Shown here: positions 1 through 7,275 of the stretch, piece by piece
Layout of the letters: each line of letters starts with the position of its first letter
How positions within the stretch are numbered: the first letter of the stretch is position 1
From: Acinetobacter sp. UBA3106
GTDB lineage: Bacteria > Pseudomonadota > Gammaproteobacteria > Pseudomonadales > Moraxellaceae
DNA length: 35,338 nucleotides
NCBI GenBank assembly: GCA_002365595.1
Contig: DFAM01000007.1
Span: 1 to 35,338, forward strand
Direction: 5' to 3'
Program-made: the position numbers and the translations under genes
Notes under the pieces: generated by a model
Told to the model about the DNA's origin: nothing
Seen by the model: only the letters and a program-made list of their open reading frames with translations
Database searches by the model: none

Positions 1-131
1 ATACCGGCTTCAAAATAACGCACTCGAAAGCCAAGTTGATAAAACACATCTTCTAGTGCGCCCAAGTCTTCAAAGGCAAGATGTTGAATGGCATAAATGG
101 TGTCTGAAAAATCTGGAGATAAAGTCGTCAT
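1..131 (-). CDS. Glutamine amidotransferase-like protein, N-terminal fragment (partial)
   Basis: Only the first 43 codons are in the window; the gene runs off the left edge on the minus strand. It begins with ATG at 131. The visible protein has the run AIQHLAFEDLGALEDVFYQL followed by GFRVRYFEAG. A 'QH..FEDLG.LE..L...G..V.YF.AG' opening is typical of class I glutamine amidotransferases of the GMP-synthase-like type, which hydrolyse glutamine to supply ammonia. The catalytic Cys-His-Glu triad would lie outside the window, so activity cannot be judged. The gene is separated from the convergent-side neighbour by an intrinsic terminator at 224-251. The family assignment rests on this short N-terminal pattern and is tentative. 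Confidence 0.55.
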   Translation of the reverse strand, partial: MTTLSPDFSDTIYAIQHLAFEDLGALEDVFYQLGFRVRYFEAG

Positions 132-223
132 GCTATTTTTTTAAGGTATCTGGAATAAGAGCAATTTAGCCTGAATACCGAGAAAAATGAAGATTTCTGC
201 GTTGCTTCTTTGCTATTTAAAAC

Positions 224-251
224 AAAAAAGCGAACCGAAGTTCGCTTTTTT
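224..251. terminator. Bidirectional intrinsic terminator
   Basis: An 11-bp perfect stem AAAAAAGCGAA / TTCGCTTTTTT encloses a 6-nt loop (235-240). The A-run and T-run make it usable in both directions. It lies just past the stop of the aldehyde dehydrogenase (minus strand) and so probably ends that transcript. Confidence 0.85.
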
Positions 252-272
252 ATGCTCTATAGCGTTTTATGT

Positions 273-1784
273 TTAGAAGAAACCAGCAGGTTTGGTTGAA
301 TAGCTTACCAGCAGGTTTTTGGTTTGTTGATAATGGTCCAGCATCATCTTGTGGTTTTCACGTCCAATACCGGATTTTTTATAACCCCCGAATGCCGCAT
401 GCGCAGGATAGATGTGATAACAGTTAGTCCATACACGACCGGCCTGAATGGTACGACCAGCACGGTAAGAGGTATGTGCCGAACGAGACCAGACACCGGC
501 ACCTAAACCATAAATAGTGTCGTTGGCAATTTTGATCGCATCATCAAAGTCTTTAAAGGTGGTAACAGCAAGTACAGGTCCAAAAATTTCTTCCTGGAAA
601 GTTCTCATGTCATTGGTGCCTTTGAAAATGGTTGGTTCAATGTAGAAACCTTGACCCACTTCACAACGTTCACCGCCACCGGTTAATATTTCAGCGCCTT
701 CTGCACGACCTGTGGCAATACAGCCCAAGATTTTATCTTGCTGCTCTTGTGATGCCTGAGCGCCAATCATGGTTTCAGTATCTAGCGGATGGCCAGTTTT
801 AATGCGCTTAACTCGTTCAACCGCTTTCTCTAAGAACTTATCGGCAATACTTTCCTGAATCAAGGCACGAGAAGGACAGGTACAAATTTCCCCCTGATTA
901 AGGGCAAACATGACAAAACCTTCTAATGCTTTATCTAAATAATCATCATCTTGATCCATGACATCTTCAAAGAAAAGGTTCGGTGACTTACCGCCTAATT
1001 CAAGCGTGACCGGAATAATGTTTTCAGTGGCATATTGCATGATTTGCTGGCCGACTGAAGTCGAACCGGTAAAGGCAATTTTGGCAATACGTGGATTGGT
1101 TGCCAGTGGACGACCCACTTCAATTCCGTAACCATTGACAATATTTAATACACCTTCAGGAATCAGGTCCTGAATAAGTTCGACAAGTACCAGAATGCTG
1201 ACAGGGGTTTGCTCAGCCGGTTTTAAAACAATACAGTTACCTGCAGCCAATGCCGGTGCCAATTTCCAGGTCGCCATTAAAATAGGGAAGTTCCAGGGAA
1301 TAATTTGTCCCACTACACCTAAAGGTTCATGAAAATGGTAGGCAATGGTGTCTTCATCAATTTCTGAAATGCCGCCTTCCTGGGCGCGGATACAGCCAGC
1401 AAAGTAGCGGAAATGGTCAATCGCCAAAGGAATATCTGCCGCCAGCGTCTCGCGGATCGGTTTGCCGTTATCCCAGGTTTCAGCCACCGCCAAAAGCTCT
1501 AGATTGGCTTCTAAACGGTCGGCAATTTTTAACAGCATATTCGAGCGGGTGGTCGGCGAGGACTTATTCCATTGTTCTTTGGCCTTATGCGCTGCATCGA
1601 GTGCCAATTCAATATCTTCAACACTTGAGCGCGGAACTTTGGTAAATACTTTACCGTCGACAGGAGAAATATTGTCAAAATATTCACCCTTTACCGGGGC
1701 GACCCATTGACCGCCAATAAAGTTTTCATATTGGGCTTTAAACTGAACTTTTGAACCATCTTGATTAGGATCGGCATAACGCAT
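273..1784 (-). CDS. exaC: NAD-dependent aldehyde dehydrogenase, ExaC/AcoD type
   Basis: A 503-residue member of the aldehyde dehydrogenase superfamily, in the ExaC/AcoD subgroup that oxidises acetaldehyde and similar short aldehydes to acids with NAD. Visible motifs are the oxyanion-hole region PWNFP, the NAD-binding FTGSTSVG, the general-base segment LELGGKSPN, and the catalytic loop NQGEICTCPSR. In that loop Cys301 aligns with the nucleophile, and the CTC arrangement is characteristic of this subgroup. The length is normal. The ATG at 1784 has AAGGA about nine bases upstream. The gene is divergent from a GAF-domain regulator at 1986, and an iron alcohol dehydrogenase follows about 3.5 kb away, which suggests ethanol to acetaldehyde to acetate. 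The physiological substrate is inferred from the family. Confidence 0.93.
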   Translation of the reverse strand: MRYADPNQDGSKVQFKAQYENFIGGQWVAPVKGEYFDNISPVDGKVFTKVPRSSVEDIELALDAAHKAKEQWNKSSPTTRSNMLLKIADRLEANLELLAVAETWDNGKPIRETLAADIPLAIDHFRYFAGCIRAQEGGISEIDEDTIAYHFHEPLGVVGQIIPWNFPILMATWKLAPALAAGNCIVLKPAEQTPVSILVLVELIQDLIPEGVLNIVNGYGIEVGRPLATNPRIAKIAFTGSTSVGQQIMQYATENIIPVTLELGGKSPNLFFEDVMDQDDDYLDKALEGFVMFALNQGEICTCPSRALIQESIADKFLEKAVERVKRIKTGHPLDTETMIGAQASQEQQDKILGCIATGRAEGAEILTGGGERCEVGQGFYIEPTIFKGTNDMRTFQEEIFGPVLAVTTFKDFDDAIKIANDTIYGLGAGVWSRSAHTSYRAGRTIQAGRVWTNCYHIYPAHAAFGGYKKSGIGRENHKMMLDHYQQTKNLLVSYSTKPAGFF

Positions 1785-1879
1785 ATGAATTTTCCTTTGC
1801 TTATTTTAGTGTTTTAAACCGCATCTACAGCTTTGGTATAAGGTACTTTTGTACATTATTTGATTAGCATACAGGGAAT

Positions 1880-1901
1880 AAGGTTGGAGAAAGGTTGGAG
1901 A
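1880..1901. repeat. Tandem 11-bp repeat in divergent promoter region, candidate operator
   Basis: Two perfect adjacent copies of AAGGTTGGAGA (1880-1890 and 1891-1901) lie in the 201-bp gap between the aldehyde dehydrogenase and the GAF-domain regulator. An 11-bp period puts both copies on the same face of the helix, as for a regulator binding as a head-to-tail dimer. A small GTAC-TTTT-GTAC inverted repeat at 1843-1854 lies nearby. The function is inferred from position only. Confidence 0.45.
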
Positions 1902-1985
1902 CAAGAAGGTTTACAATCTTTCCAAACAGTCTTAAAAATAACGATTACAGTGGATGTAAGTCATGAATTGTTGCGAGAATAAGGA

Positions 1986-3167
1986 ATGATGAATAAGCAA
2001 AGTTTGATGCAAAAAAGACATGAAATTGAGCAATTTAGGCAAAGTAGCAGTCTTTCTCCATTGCATGCGGAACAGTTGGGACAAAGTATTGTCAGTTCCT
2101 GGCAACGCTCAACTTCTGCTGAAATTCCCAAAGATCGTGCAGCGGCGCCCTTAGTTCATTTACAAAAAGAAACCTATCCCAGTGCTTTGGAACATGCTTT
2201 GCAGCATTGTGCACAAGACTTAAAACATATTGCAGAGCAATCTTCCATGGTGCTGGCGGTTGGAGATATTGGCAGTACCATTATCTGGACAGCGTCGAGT
2301 CCACAAATGCAAAGTGCGGCGGAAAGTGTACATTTTATTGAAGGCGGGCAGTGGCGCGAGGAACTAGTCGGAACCAATGCTCTGGCTTTATCCTTGAAAA
2401 CCCAGCAGTCCAGTTGTGTATTTTCCAATGAGCATTACATGTCTTCCATTCATGATTGGGTCTGCTATGCGGCACCGATTATTGATCCTTATTCAAAACA
2501 GGTTTTAGGCGTCATTGACCTATCCACCACTTGGCAAAAGCACAACAGTTTGGGATTGCTTGCTGCTGAACGCTGTGCTTCGATTATTCAATCTGCATTA
2601 CTGGAATATCAAAAGCAGCGCTTGTTTATCCGGGCTTTTTCCGTGCCACAAGTGTTGTTTAATGGCAAAGTCTTGGTGCTCACCCCGCGGCAAATTGAAA
2701 TTTTGACCATTTTGGCGCTATGTCCGCAAGGCTTAAGTTTGGACAGTTTACATCAGGCTTTGTATGGTGAACGCAAAGTCAGCATCGGCACACTTAAAGC
2801 GGAAATGTCACAATTGCGCGATATTTTAGGCGGTATGCTCGGATCCAGGCCTTACCGTTTACTGGCACATGTCGAGGCTGATTTTTTACTCACCGAGCAA
2901 TCTCTAGATGCCGGTTATATCGATTCTGCCTTAAAACTATGCACCGGAGTTTTTCTGGCAAAAACGGAAAGTCCTTTTTTATGTGCCTGGCGCAATTGTC
3001 TGGAATCCCGTTTAAGTGATGCTATTTTTAAGGCCAACGAAACCGATGTTTTACTGAAACATGTGGCGCATTTTCCAGAAGCAATTGATGCAGTGGAACG
3101 TTTAATTGAACTGATGCCCAAGACGCATCCTGCGCATCAAACCTTGCTAAAATTTAAAGATAATTAA
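1986..3167 (+). CDS. GAF-domain transcriptional regulator with C-terminal winged helix (AcoR-like sensor half)
   Basis: A 393-residue cytosolic regulator. Residues about 20-200 resemble the N-terminal sensor of AcoR-type activators: an early SSWQRS motif, then a GAF-like region with GGQWREELVGTNALALSL and the FSNEHYMSSIHDWVCYAAPI segment, then LGVIDLSTTW. AcoR proteins continue into a sigma-54 AAA+ ATPase with GAFTGA and Walker motifs. None is present here. Residues about 230-290 (LTPRQIEILTILAL onward) instead look like an OmpR/SARP-type winged helix, and the last 100 residues are unassigned. The gene is divergent from the aldehyde dehydrogenase, its likely target. The start is uncertain: ATGATG at 1986/1989 with AAGGA immediately upstream favours the second ATG. 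The ligand is unknown; acetoin or an aldehyde would be a guess. Confidence 0.8.
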   Translation: MMNKQSLMQKRHEIEQFRQSSSLSPLHAEQLGQSIVSSWQRSTSAEIPKDRAAAPLVHLQKETYPSALEHALQHCAQDLKHIAEQSSMVLAVGDIGSTIIWTASSPQMQSAAESVHFIEGGQWREELVGTNALALSLKTQQSSCVFSNEHYMSSIHDWVCYAAPIIDPYSKQVLGVIDLSTTWQKHNSLGLLAAERCASIIQSALLEYQKQRLFIRAFSVPQVLFNGKVLVLTPRQIEILTILALCPQGLSLDSLHQALYGERKVSIGTLKAEMSQLRDILGGMLGSRPYRLLAHVEADFLLTEQSLDAGYIDSALKLCTGVFLAKTESPFLCAWRNCLESRLSDAIFKANETDVLLKHVAHFPEAIDAVERLIELMPKTHPAHQTLLKFKDN

Positions 3168-3191
3168 GGCCAATATTACGTCATTATCTTT
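3156..3191. terminator. Hairpin shared by two convergent genes
   Basis: The perfect 9-bp inverted repeat AAAGATAAT (3156-3164) / ATTATCTTT (3183-3191) covers the stop codons of both the regulator (plus) and the hydrolase (minus). The loop is 18 nt. The stem is AT-only and U-tracts are short, so it is a weak bidirectional terminator candidate. Confidence 0.4.
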
Positions 3192-4158
3192 ATAAACCTT
3201 TCTGCTTTAACCATTCAAACAGCTGTTGATAGACATTTTCGCGCACCGATTTTTCTGACAGCACCAAGTCATGTAAACCATTTTTTATTTCTTTGATGGT
3301 GACATCGCCTTTCATTTTTCTGGCATATTTGTCGATATGTTTGACATCCAGAATCACATCACTAGTTTGTGCATATTTATGCCATTTTTTCGGATTTTTG
3401 GTTTGATGCGAATGCATGACTAAAGCAGGAATACTTAAGCTCACCCCTTGATGAATTTCTTTTTGCGCTTCATAAATGGCCCTTACAAAACTCAAGCGAA
3501 CCATCGGATAAGTCTTTTGTTTCCATTCCAGATTAAAGTCCCATTCTCCCTTTAAACTGCTGTGCAAACTGGTTGCATACCATTTGTTCAATTCGCTGGG
3601 GAATTTTAAATCCGGGCAAATTTTACCGACGCGACTTAAGTTTGGTAGGCCCAGTTTTTTCTTGATCGGATTCATATTAAAGTCATAAAAGGGACTATTC
3701 ACCCAAAGCGCTTTAATTAAAGGATGATCGGGATGATGGGCGGCATAAAGTGTTGTGGTGAGGCCACCTGTCGAATGTCCACAAAGCAGTACTGCATCAT
3801 GGCCTTCTGCACCAATAATGTCTAAGGCTTGAGTAATTTCTGCATCATATTCAGCAATTTCACGTACGTTATAATATTTTTGATGAGGCAGATGCGAGCG
3901 GCCATATTTACGTAAATCCAGCGCATAAAAGTCAAAGCCATGCTGATTAAACTGTTCAGCCATCTCGGTCTGGAAAAAATAGTCGATAAATCCATGAATA
4001 TATAACACGGCTTTATGTGTGGGTTGCGCTGCTTTTTTTCGAATTAACGTTGCAGTGACTTGTCCTTCATAATCATCCGGGAAATCCAGTGTTGCCTGTT
4101 CATAGCCTGGACCTAATACATCCAGTTGATAAAGTGGTTCGATCGTCTGGTTGGTCAT
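3190..4158 (-). CDS. Alpha/beta hydrolase (lysophospholipase/serine aminopeptidase S33-like)
   Basis: A cytosolic alpha/beta-hydrolase fold protein of 322 residues. Early strands carry KAVLYIHGFIDYFFQTEMAE, where HGF forms the oxyanion-hole loop, and the nucleophile elbow GHSTGG follows with Ser in the centre. The late NGLHDLVLS segment supplies a plausible catalytic His with a nearby Asp. The family includes lysophospholipases and monoacylglycerol lipases; the substrate cannot be read from sequence. I chose the ATG at 4158 because TGAG lies seven bases upstream. The in-frame TTG at 4170 lacks a ribosome site and would overlap that TGAG. The short-chain dehydrogenase lies upstream on the same strand with a 123-bp gap, so the two may or may not be co-transcribed. 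Confidence 0.85.
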   Translation of the reverse strand: MTNQTIEPLYQLDVLGPGYEQATLDFPDDYEGQVTATLIRKKAAQPTHKAVLYIHGFIDYFFQTEMAEQFNQHGFDFYALDLRKYGRSHLPHQKYYNVREIAEYDAEITQALDIIGAEGHDAVLLCGHSTGGLTTTLYAAHHPDHPLIKALWVNSPFYDFNMNPIKKKLGLPNLSRVGKICPDLKFPSELNKWYATSLHSSLKGEWDFNLEWKQKTYPMVRLSFVRAIYEAQKEIHQGVSLSIPALVMHSHQTKNPKKWHKYAQTSDVILDVKHIDKYARKMKGDVTIKEIKNGLHDLVLSEKSVRENVYQQLFEWLKQKGL

Positions 4159-4256
4159 TTTAATACTCAATTTTTTTAATTTTAATGGATTAGTTAAAAA
4201 TACGATTTACATCCTTAACGATCAACTAGAAATCTTAAAAACCATTGTTCAAGATA

Positions 4257-4283
4257 AAAACCGCTAAGGATGATTATGGTTTT
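4257..4283 (-). terminator. Weak terminator candidate after the short-chain dehydrogenase
   Basis: AAAACC (4257-4262) pairs with GGTTTT (4278-4283) around a 15-nt loop, and the minus-strand transcript continues with a short U-run. The stem overlaps the stop codon of the short-chain dehydrogenase. Only six base pairs, so low confidence. Confidence 0.3.
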
Positions 4284-5112
4284 ATAAATACTGTTTCACC
4301 AACTCATAAGATCGGTCATACAGTTCCTGAGCCAGTCGCGCGTTTCTGGATTTTGCAGATGAAATGGCGGGTGTTTGTACGCTGGCATATTTGCCATTCT
4401 TTTTCGCCCACGAGGCATCCAACGCCATTTTTTTAATGAGATCAGCCGGTTTGCTAGGCGGAATCAGAGCCAATGATACCAATTTGTACTGAAATTTGGG
4501 TAACTGGCGATACAGTTCTGAATCGACCACACCGGGGTGCAGGGCGTTACTGGTGACGGAGGTGCCTTTCAGTTGTTTGGCCAGCTGATTACTGAATAAA
4601 AGGTTCTGTAATTTACTGCTGCCATAACTGCTAAACGTCCGATAATGCGGATTGTTTTTTGCCAGAAACTTTTCTGGCTGAATGCTGCCTACCCAGTGTG
4701 CAATGGAAGATAAATGAATAATTCGACCTTGCGTGGATTTTTTTAACAGCGGTAATAATTTTAAAGTCCATAAATAATGTCCCAGATAATTCACCCCAAA
4801 ATGTTTTTCAAAGCCATCTTCGGTGGAGTCGAGCTGGTCTGAAATTAATCCGGCATTATTGATTAATACATCAATATGAGGATATTTGGACAGGATTCCA
4901 TTAGCCGATTGCTGGACTTTTTCCAGGCTGTTCAAATCCAGTTCAATCAGGTCAACCTGACCTTTGCCCAGTTGTTGCAGTTGCTGTTTTGCCTGTTGCG
5001 CTTTGACCAAATTTCTACAGGCAAGAATCAGGTGATGACCTTCGCTTACAAGTTGTTCTGCGGTTTTTAGACCAATGCCTGCATTTGCACCGGTAATCAG
5101 GATAGTTTTCAT
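4282..5112 (-). CDS. Short-chain dehydrogenase/reductase (retinol-dehydrogenase-like)
   Basis: A 276-residue SDR enzyme using NAD(P)H. The N-terminal dinucleotide site TGANAGIG is followed by NNAG, which stabilises the central sheet. The catalytic serine lies in HLSSIAHW, and the Tyr-x3-Lys pair is in SSYGSSKLQN. The overall pattern, with LINNAGLI, FGVNYLGHYLWT and LHPGVV.SELYR, is that of the RDH/WW-domain-oxidoreductase-like classical SDRs, whose bacterial substrates are mostly unknown. The ATG at 5112 begins MKTILITGANAGIG, a normal SDR start. It lies upstream of the hydrolase on the same strand and downstream of the terminated alcohol dehydrogenase gene, so it likely has its own promoter in 5113-5199. 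The function beyond 'oxidoreductase' is not assigned. Confidence 0.88.
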   Translation of the reverse strand: MKTILITGANAGIGLKTAEQLVSEGHHLILACRNLVKAQQAKQQLQQLGKGQVDLIELDLNSLEKVQQSANGILSKYPHIDVLINNAGLISDQLDSTEDGFEKHFGVNYLGHYLWTLKLLPLLKKSTQGRIIHLSSIAHWVGSIQPEKFLAKNNPHYRTFSSYGSSKLQNLLFSNQLAKQLKGTSVTSNALHPGVVDSELYRQLPKFQYKLVSLALIPPSKPADLIKKMALDASWAKKNGKYASVQTPAISSAKSRNARLAQELYDRSYELVKQYL

Positions 5113-5199
5113 TGTTTTATTGAGTATTTCCGGTAAAGGTTGCCTTCTTTATAAACTGAATGAGGGGAAGGTGGAAATAGCAATTACATATTTTAAAAT

Positions 5200-5232
5200 A
5201 AAAAAAGGAATATCACCGGGACGTGATATTCC
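5200..5232 (-). terminator. Strong intrinsic terminator of the alcohol dehydrogenase gene
   Basis: A perfect 10-bp stem GGAATATCAC / GTGATATTCC with a 6-nt loop (5217-5222). On the minus strand it is followed by seven U residues. It lies 43 bp past the stop of the iron alcohol dehydrogenase. Confidence 0.9.
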
Positions 5233-5275
5233 AAAAGTAGTAACAAAGTAAAGAGTGGGAGAGTGGAGAGTTTTG

Positions 5276-6490
5276 TTACATAGCCGCTTTGAATATATCG
5301 ACCACTTGAGCATTCGCCTTTAACGCTGCTTTAAAAATATTCACCACTTGATCATGTGTTGCTTTGCGGGGATTGGTTAACATACAGGCATCTTTTTGTG
5401 CATTTTCAGACATCACATGAAGATCTTGCTCTTTCACACCAAGTTCCGACAAACTTGAAGGAATACCAATCGATGCTGATAATTCACGAATTGCATCAAT
5501 AGCTGCATAAGCCGCTTGGGTTACGGTCAGTCCAGCAGTATCTATACCCATTAACTGTGCAATTTTGGCATAACGATCAGGGCAGGCAATCAGGTTAAAC
5601 TCACAGACGTGCGGCAATAGTATTGCATTACATACGCCGTGCGGCAGGTTATAGAAACCGCCGAGCTGATGTGCCATGGCATGGACATAACCTAGCGAAG
5701 CATTGTTGAATGCCATACCGGCAAGATATTGTGCATAGCTCATGGCATCACGGGCTTCCAGATTTTCCCCATTCGCAACCGCAGGGCTGAGCCATTCGCT
5801 AATCATGCTAATGGCTTTTTCTGCGCAGGCATCGGTAATTGGGTTGGCTGCTGTCGATACATACGCTTCAACAGCATGCGTCAAAGCATCCATACCTGTT
5901 GCCGCAGTTAAACTGGCAGGTTTGGCAACCATCAGTTTAGGATCATCAATGGCAATGAGTGGGGTACAACGCCAGTCGACAATCGCCATTTTTACATGGG
6001 TTTCGGTATTGGTAATAATACAGAAACGGGTCATTTCAGAGGCTGTACCTGCCGTGGTGTTCACTGCAATTAGCGGAGTCATCGGAACTGTACTTTTATC
6101 GATCCCTTCGTAGTCACGAATATGACCTCCACCCGCTGTGACCAAACCAACTCCTTTGGCACAGTCATGTGATGAGCCACCGCCTAAAGAGACAATAAAA
6201 TCACACGCATTGTCGTTATAGGCTTGTACGCCGTTATGTACGTTGATATCGGTTGGATTCGGTTCTGCACCCGGGAAAATGTGACTGTCTACGCCAGCAT
6301 CTTTTAAGTAAGCGGCAATCGTGTCTGCCACACCGAATTTAAAAAGACCTGCATCAGTCACAATCAATGCTTTTTGAGCACCTAAATTTTGTGCCTTTAC
6401 GCCAATTTCTTTGGCACAGCCTGGACCAAAAAGAGAGACACAGGGAATATAAAAACCGTTTGTTTGATCTGCAATATTTTTAAAAGCCAT
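5276..6490 (-). CDS. Iron-containing (group III) alcohol dehydrogenase
   Basis: A 404-residue Fe-dependent alcohol dehydrogenase of the YiaY/DhaT/AdhB type, interconverting primary alcohols and aldehydes with NAD. The NAD site is SLGGGSSHDCAKG, and NTTAGTASEMTRF follows. The four metal ligands expected for the family are visible: Asp201 and His205 in MDALTHAVEAY, and His270 and His284 in YVHAMAHQLGGFYNLPHG. The ATG at 6490 has AGAAGGAA upstream. The C-terminus is odd: QVVNIFKAAL is followed 14 residues later by QVVDIFKAAM, a small internal duplication. With the aldehyde dehydrogenase at 273-1784 it could form an ethanol oxidation route, although the two are separate transcription units. Confidence 0.94.
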   Translation of the reverse strand: MAFKNIADQTNGFYIPCVSLFGPGCAKEIGVKAQNLGAQKALIVTDAGLFKFGVADTIAAYLKDAGVDSHIFPGAEPNPTDINVHNGVQAYNDNACDFIVSLGGGSSHDCAKGVGLVTAGGGHIRDYEGIDKSTVPMTPLIAVNTTAGTASEMTRFCIITNTETHVKMAIVDWRCTPLIAIDDPKLMVAKPASLTAATGMDALTHAVEAYVSTAANPITDACAEKAISMISEWLSPAVANGENLEARDAMSYAQYLAGMAFNNASLGYVHAMAHQLGGFYNLPHGVCNAILLPHVCEFNLIACPDRYAKIAQLMGIDTAGLTVTQAAYAAIDAIRELSASIGIPSSLSELGVKEQDLHVMSENAQKDACMLTNPRKATHDQVVNIFKAALKANAQVVDIFKAAM

Positions 6491-6524
6491 GGTGCGATTC
6501 CTTCTACCATTGGTATGTTGTTAT

Positions 6525-6539
6525 CGGTGACTCTCACCG
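6525..6539. promoter_or_regulatory. Small inverted repeats just upstream of the alcohol dehydrogenase start
   Basis: CGGTGA-CTC-TCACCG is a perfect 6-bp inverted repeat 35-49 bases before the ATG. A second one, TACCA-T-TGGTA (6505-6515), lies between it and the gene. They could be an operator or a 5' leader hairpin. Nothing in the sequence names the regulator. Confidence 0.35.
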
Positions 6540-6575
6540 TCAATTGAGTATCAAAGGAACCAGAAAAAAATCCCA

Positions 6576-6593
6576 CCTACCAAATACCTACCA
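6576..6593. repeat. Direct repeat CCTACCA with 11-bp period, candidate activator site
   Basis: CCTACCA occurs at 6576-6582 and 6587-6593, one helical turn apart, about 85-105 bases upstream of the alcohol dehydrogenase start codon. That position suits an activator. The layout parallels the 11-bp tandem repeat upstream of the aldehyde dehydrogenase, although the motif differs. Confidence 0.35.
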
Positions 6594-6708
6594 TTTAAAT
6601 TCTTATATTTTTAAATTTTTTTCCTGCCGGGATTGTGCAAATTTAAATGCAAAATTAAAATAGAGGAAGGGGTTGGAATTACGCTAAATGAGTGATACAA
6701 CTTTTGGA

Positions 6709-6836
6709 ATGAAAGATAATATAAAAAAACTATTTTTTTTAGGGATAAAAAGAGTTAACAACAAATCTGAAAGCGCTATAGATAAGTGTTTTTCTGTTAT
6801 GAATTGATTATCTTTCATAAAAAAACTATTTTTTTA
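6709..6836. repeat. AT-rich composite repeat: 12-bp inverted arms each next to an A7-CTA-T7 element
   Basis: This sits in the 379-bp gap 6491-6869. The arms ATGAAAGATAAT (6709-6720) and ATTATCTTTCAT (6807-6818) are perfect inverted repeats. The same 19-base element ATAAAAAAACTATTTTTTT occurs at 6721-6739 and 6817-6835 in direct orientation, each touching an arm. The A7/T7 element is itself near-palindromic. It could be a bent-DNA promoter region for the small gene at 6870, a silencer-binding tract or the remains of a tiny mobile repeat; the sequence does not decide. Confidence 0.5.
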
Positions 6837-6869
6837 TATGATTATTATATTAAATTTTAGGGGGTGAGT

Positions 6870-7145
6870 ATGGAAGCCGCACAAAAGAAAGATGTCACCT
6901 TATTGCATGCCATCCATAAAATTTTACTGCAGGAATGGGATCCCTTAGGCATTCGTTGTAATCCATCCATGCGGGATGAATATGAGGATTATTTACCTAA
7001 AATTTTTAATATGCTGAATGAAGATGCCAGCGAGTCTGAAATTTTTGATTATCTATGGCGCATTGAGCATAAGGTCATGGAACAAAAGGGCAATAAACAG
7101 CATACTTTAAGAATAGCAAGTCTGTTGAAAGCCTTGCTGGTTTAG
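6870..7145 (+). CDS. Small conserved-looking hypothetical protein (91 aa)
   Basis: A 91-residue acidic cytosolic protein without signal peptide or membrane segment. The pattern LLHAIHKILLQEWDPLGI, then DEYEDYLPKIFNML, then EIFDYLWRIEHKVM resembles small helical proteins of the DUF1871 kind, where 'WDP.G....DEY..Y...I..L' recurs. I recall that family only by pattern, so the function stays unknown. I chose ATG at 6870 because AGGGGG lies five bases upstream; the GTG at 6864 falls inside that site. The gene is monocistronic, with AT-rich upstream DNA and the opposite-strand TonB receptor gene convergent to it. Confidence 0.75.
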   Translation: MEAAQKKDVTLLHAIHKILLQEWDPLGIRCNPSMRDEYEDYLPKIFNMLNEDASESEIFDYLWRIEHKVMEQKGNKQHTLRIASLLKALLV

Positions 7146-7237
7146 GATTCACTTGAATGGGGAAGCTAAATAGCCTATCCAAAGATTTAGGCTGATCAGC
7201 TTAAACAGGCAAGATGGAATACAAGGAATAGTTTAGT

Positions 7238-7265
7238 AAAAAACCGGTGTCTGGCACCGGTTTTT
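7238..7265. terminator. Bidirectional intrinsic terminator between convergent genes
   Basis: ACCGGTG / CACCGGT stem (7243-7249 / 7255-7261) extended by A-T pairs, with A-run and T-run on the two sides. It serves the receptor gene (minus) and the small gene (plus). Confidence 0.85.
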
Positions 7266-7275
7266 CTATTTCAGT

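Noticed and set aside
1462..1710. Plus-strand reading frame of 82 codons within the aldehyde dehydrogenase
   Set aside because: It lies antisense to a well-supported gene, lacks a family pattern, and is a codon-composition shadow; the same applies to the other long antisense frames, such as 23090-23428 and 31866-32315.
5742..6113. 123-codon plus-strand frame inside the alcohol dehydrogenase
   Set aside because: It is antisense to conserved metal- and NAD-binding segments with no ribosome site or recognisable domain.
3156..6818. Relationship between AAAGATAAT/ATTATCTTT at 3156-3191 and the similar arms at 6709-6818
   Set aside because: Nine AT-biased bases recur easily in this composition, and the surroundings do not match.
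6491..6863. Sigma-54 promoter for the alcohol dehydrogenase
   Set aside because: I found no GG-N10-GC pair with the surrounding consensus on the minus strand of this gap.
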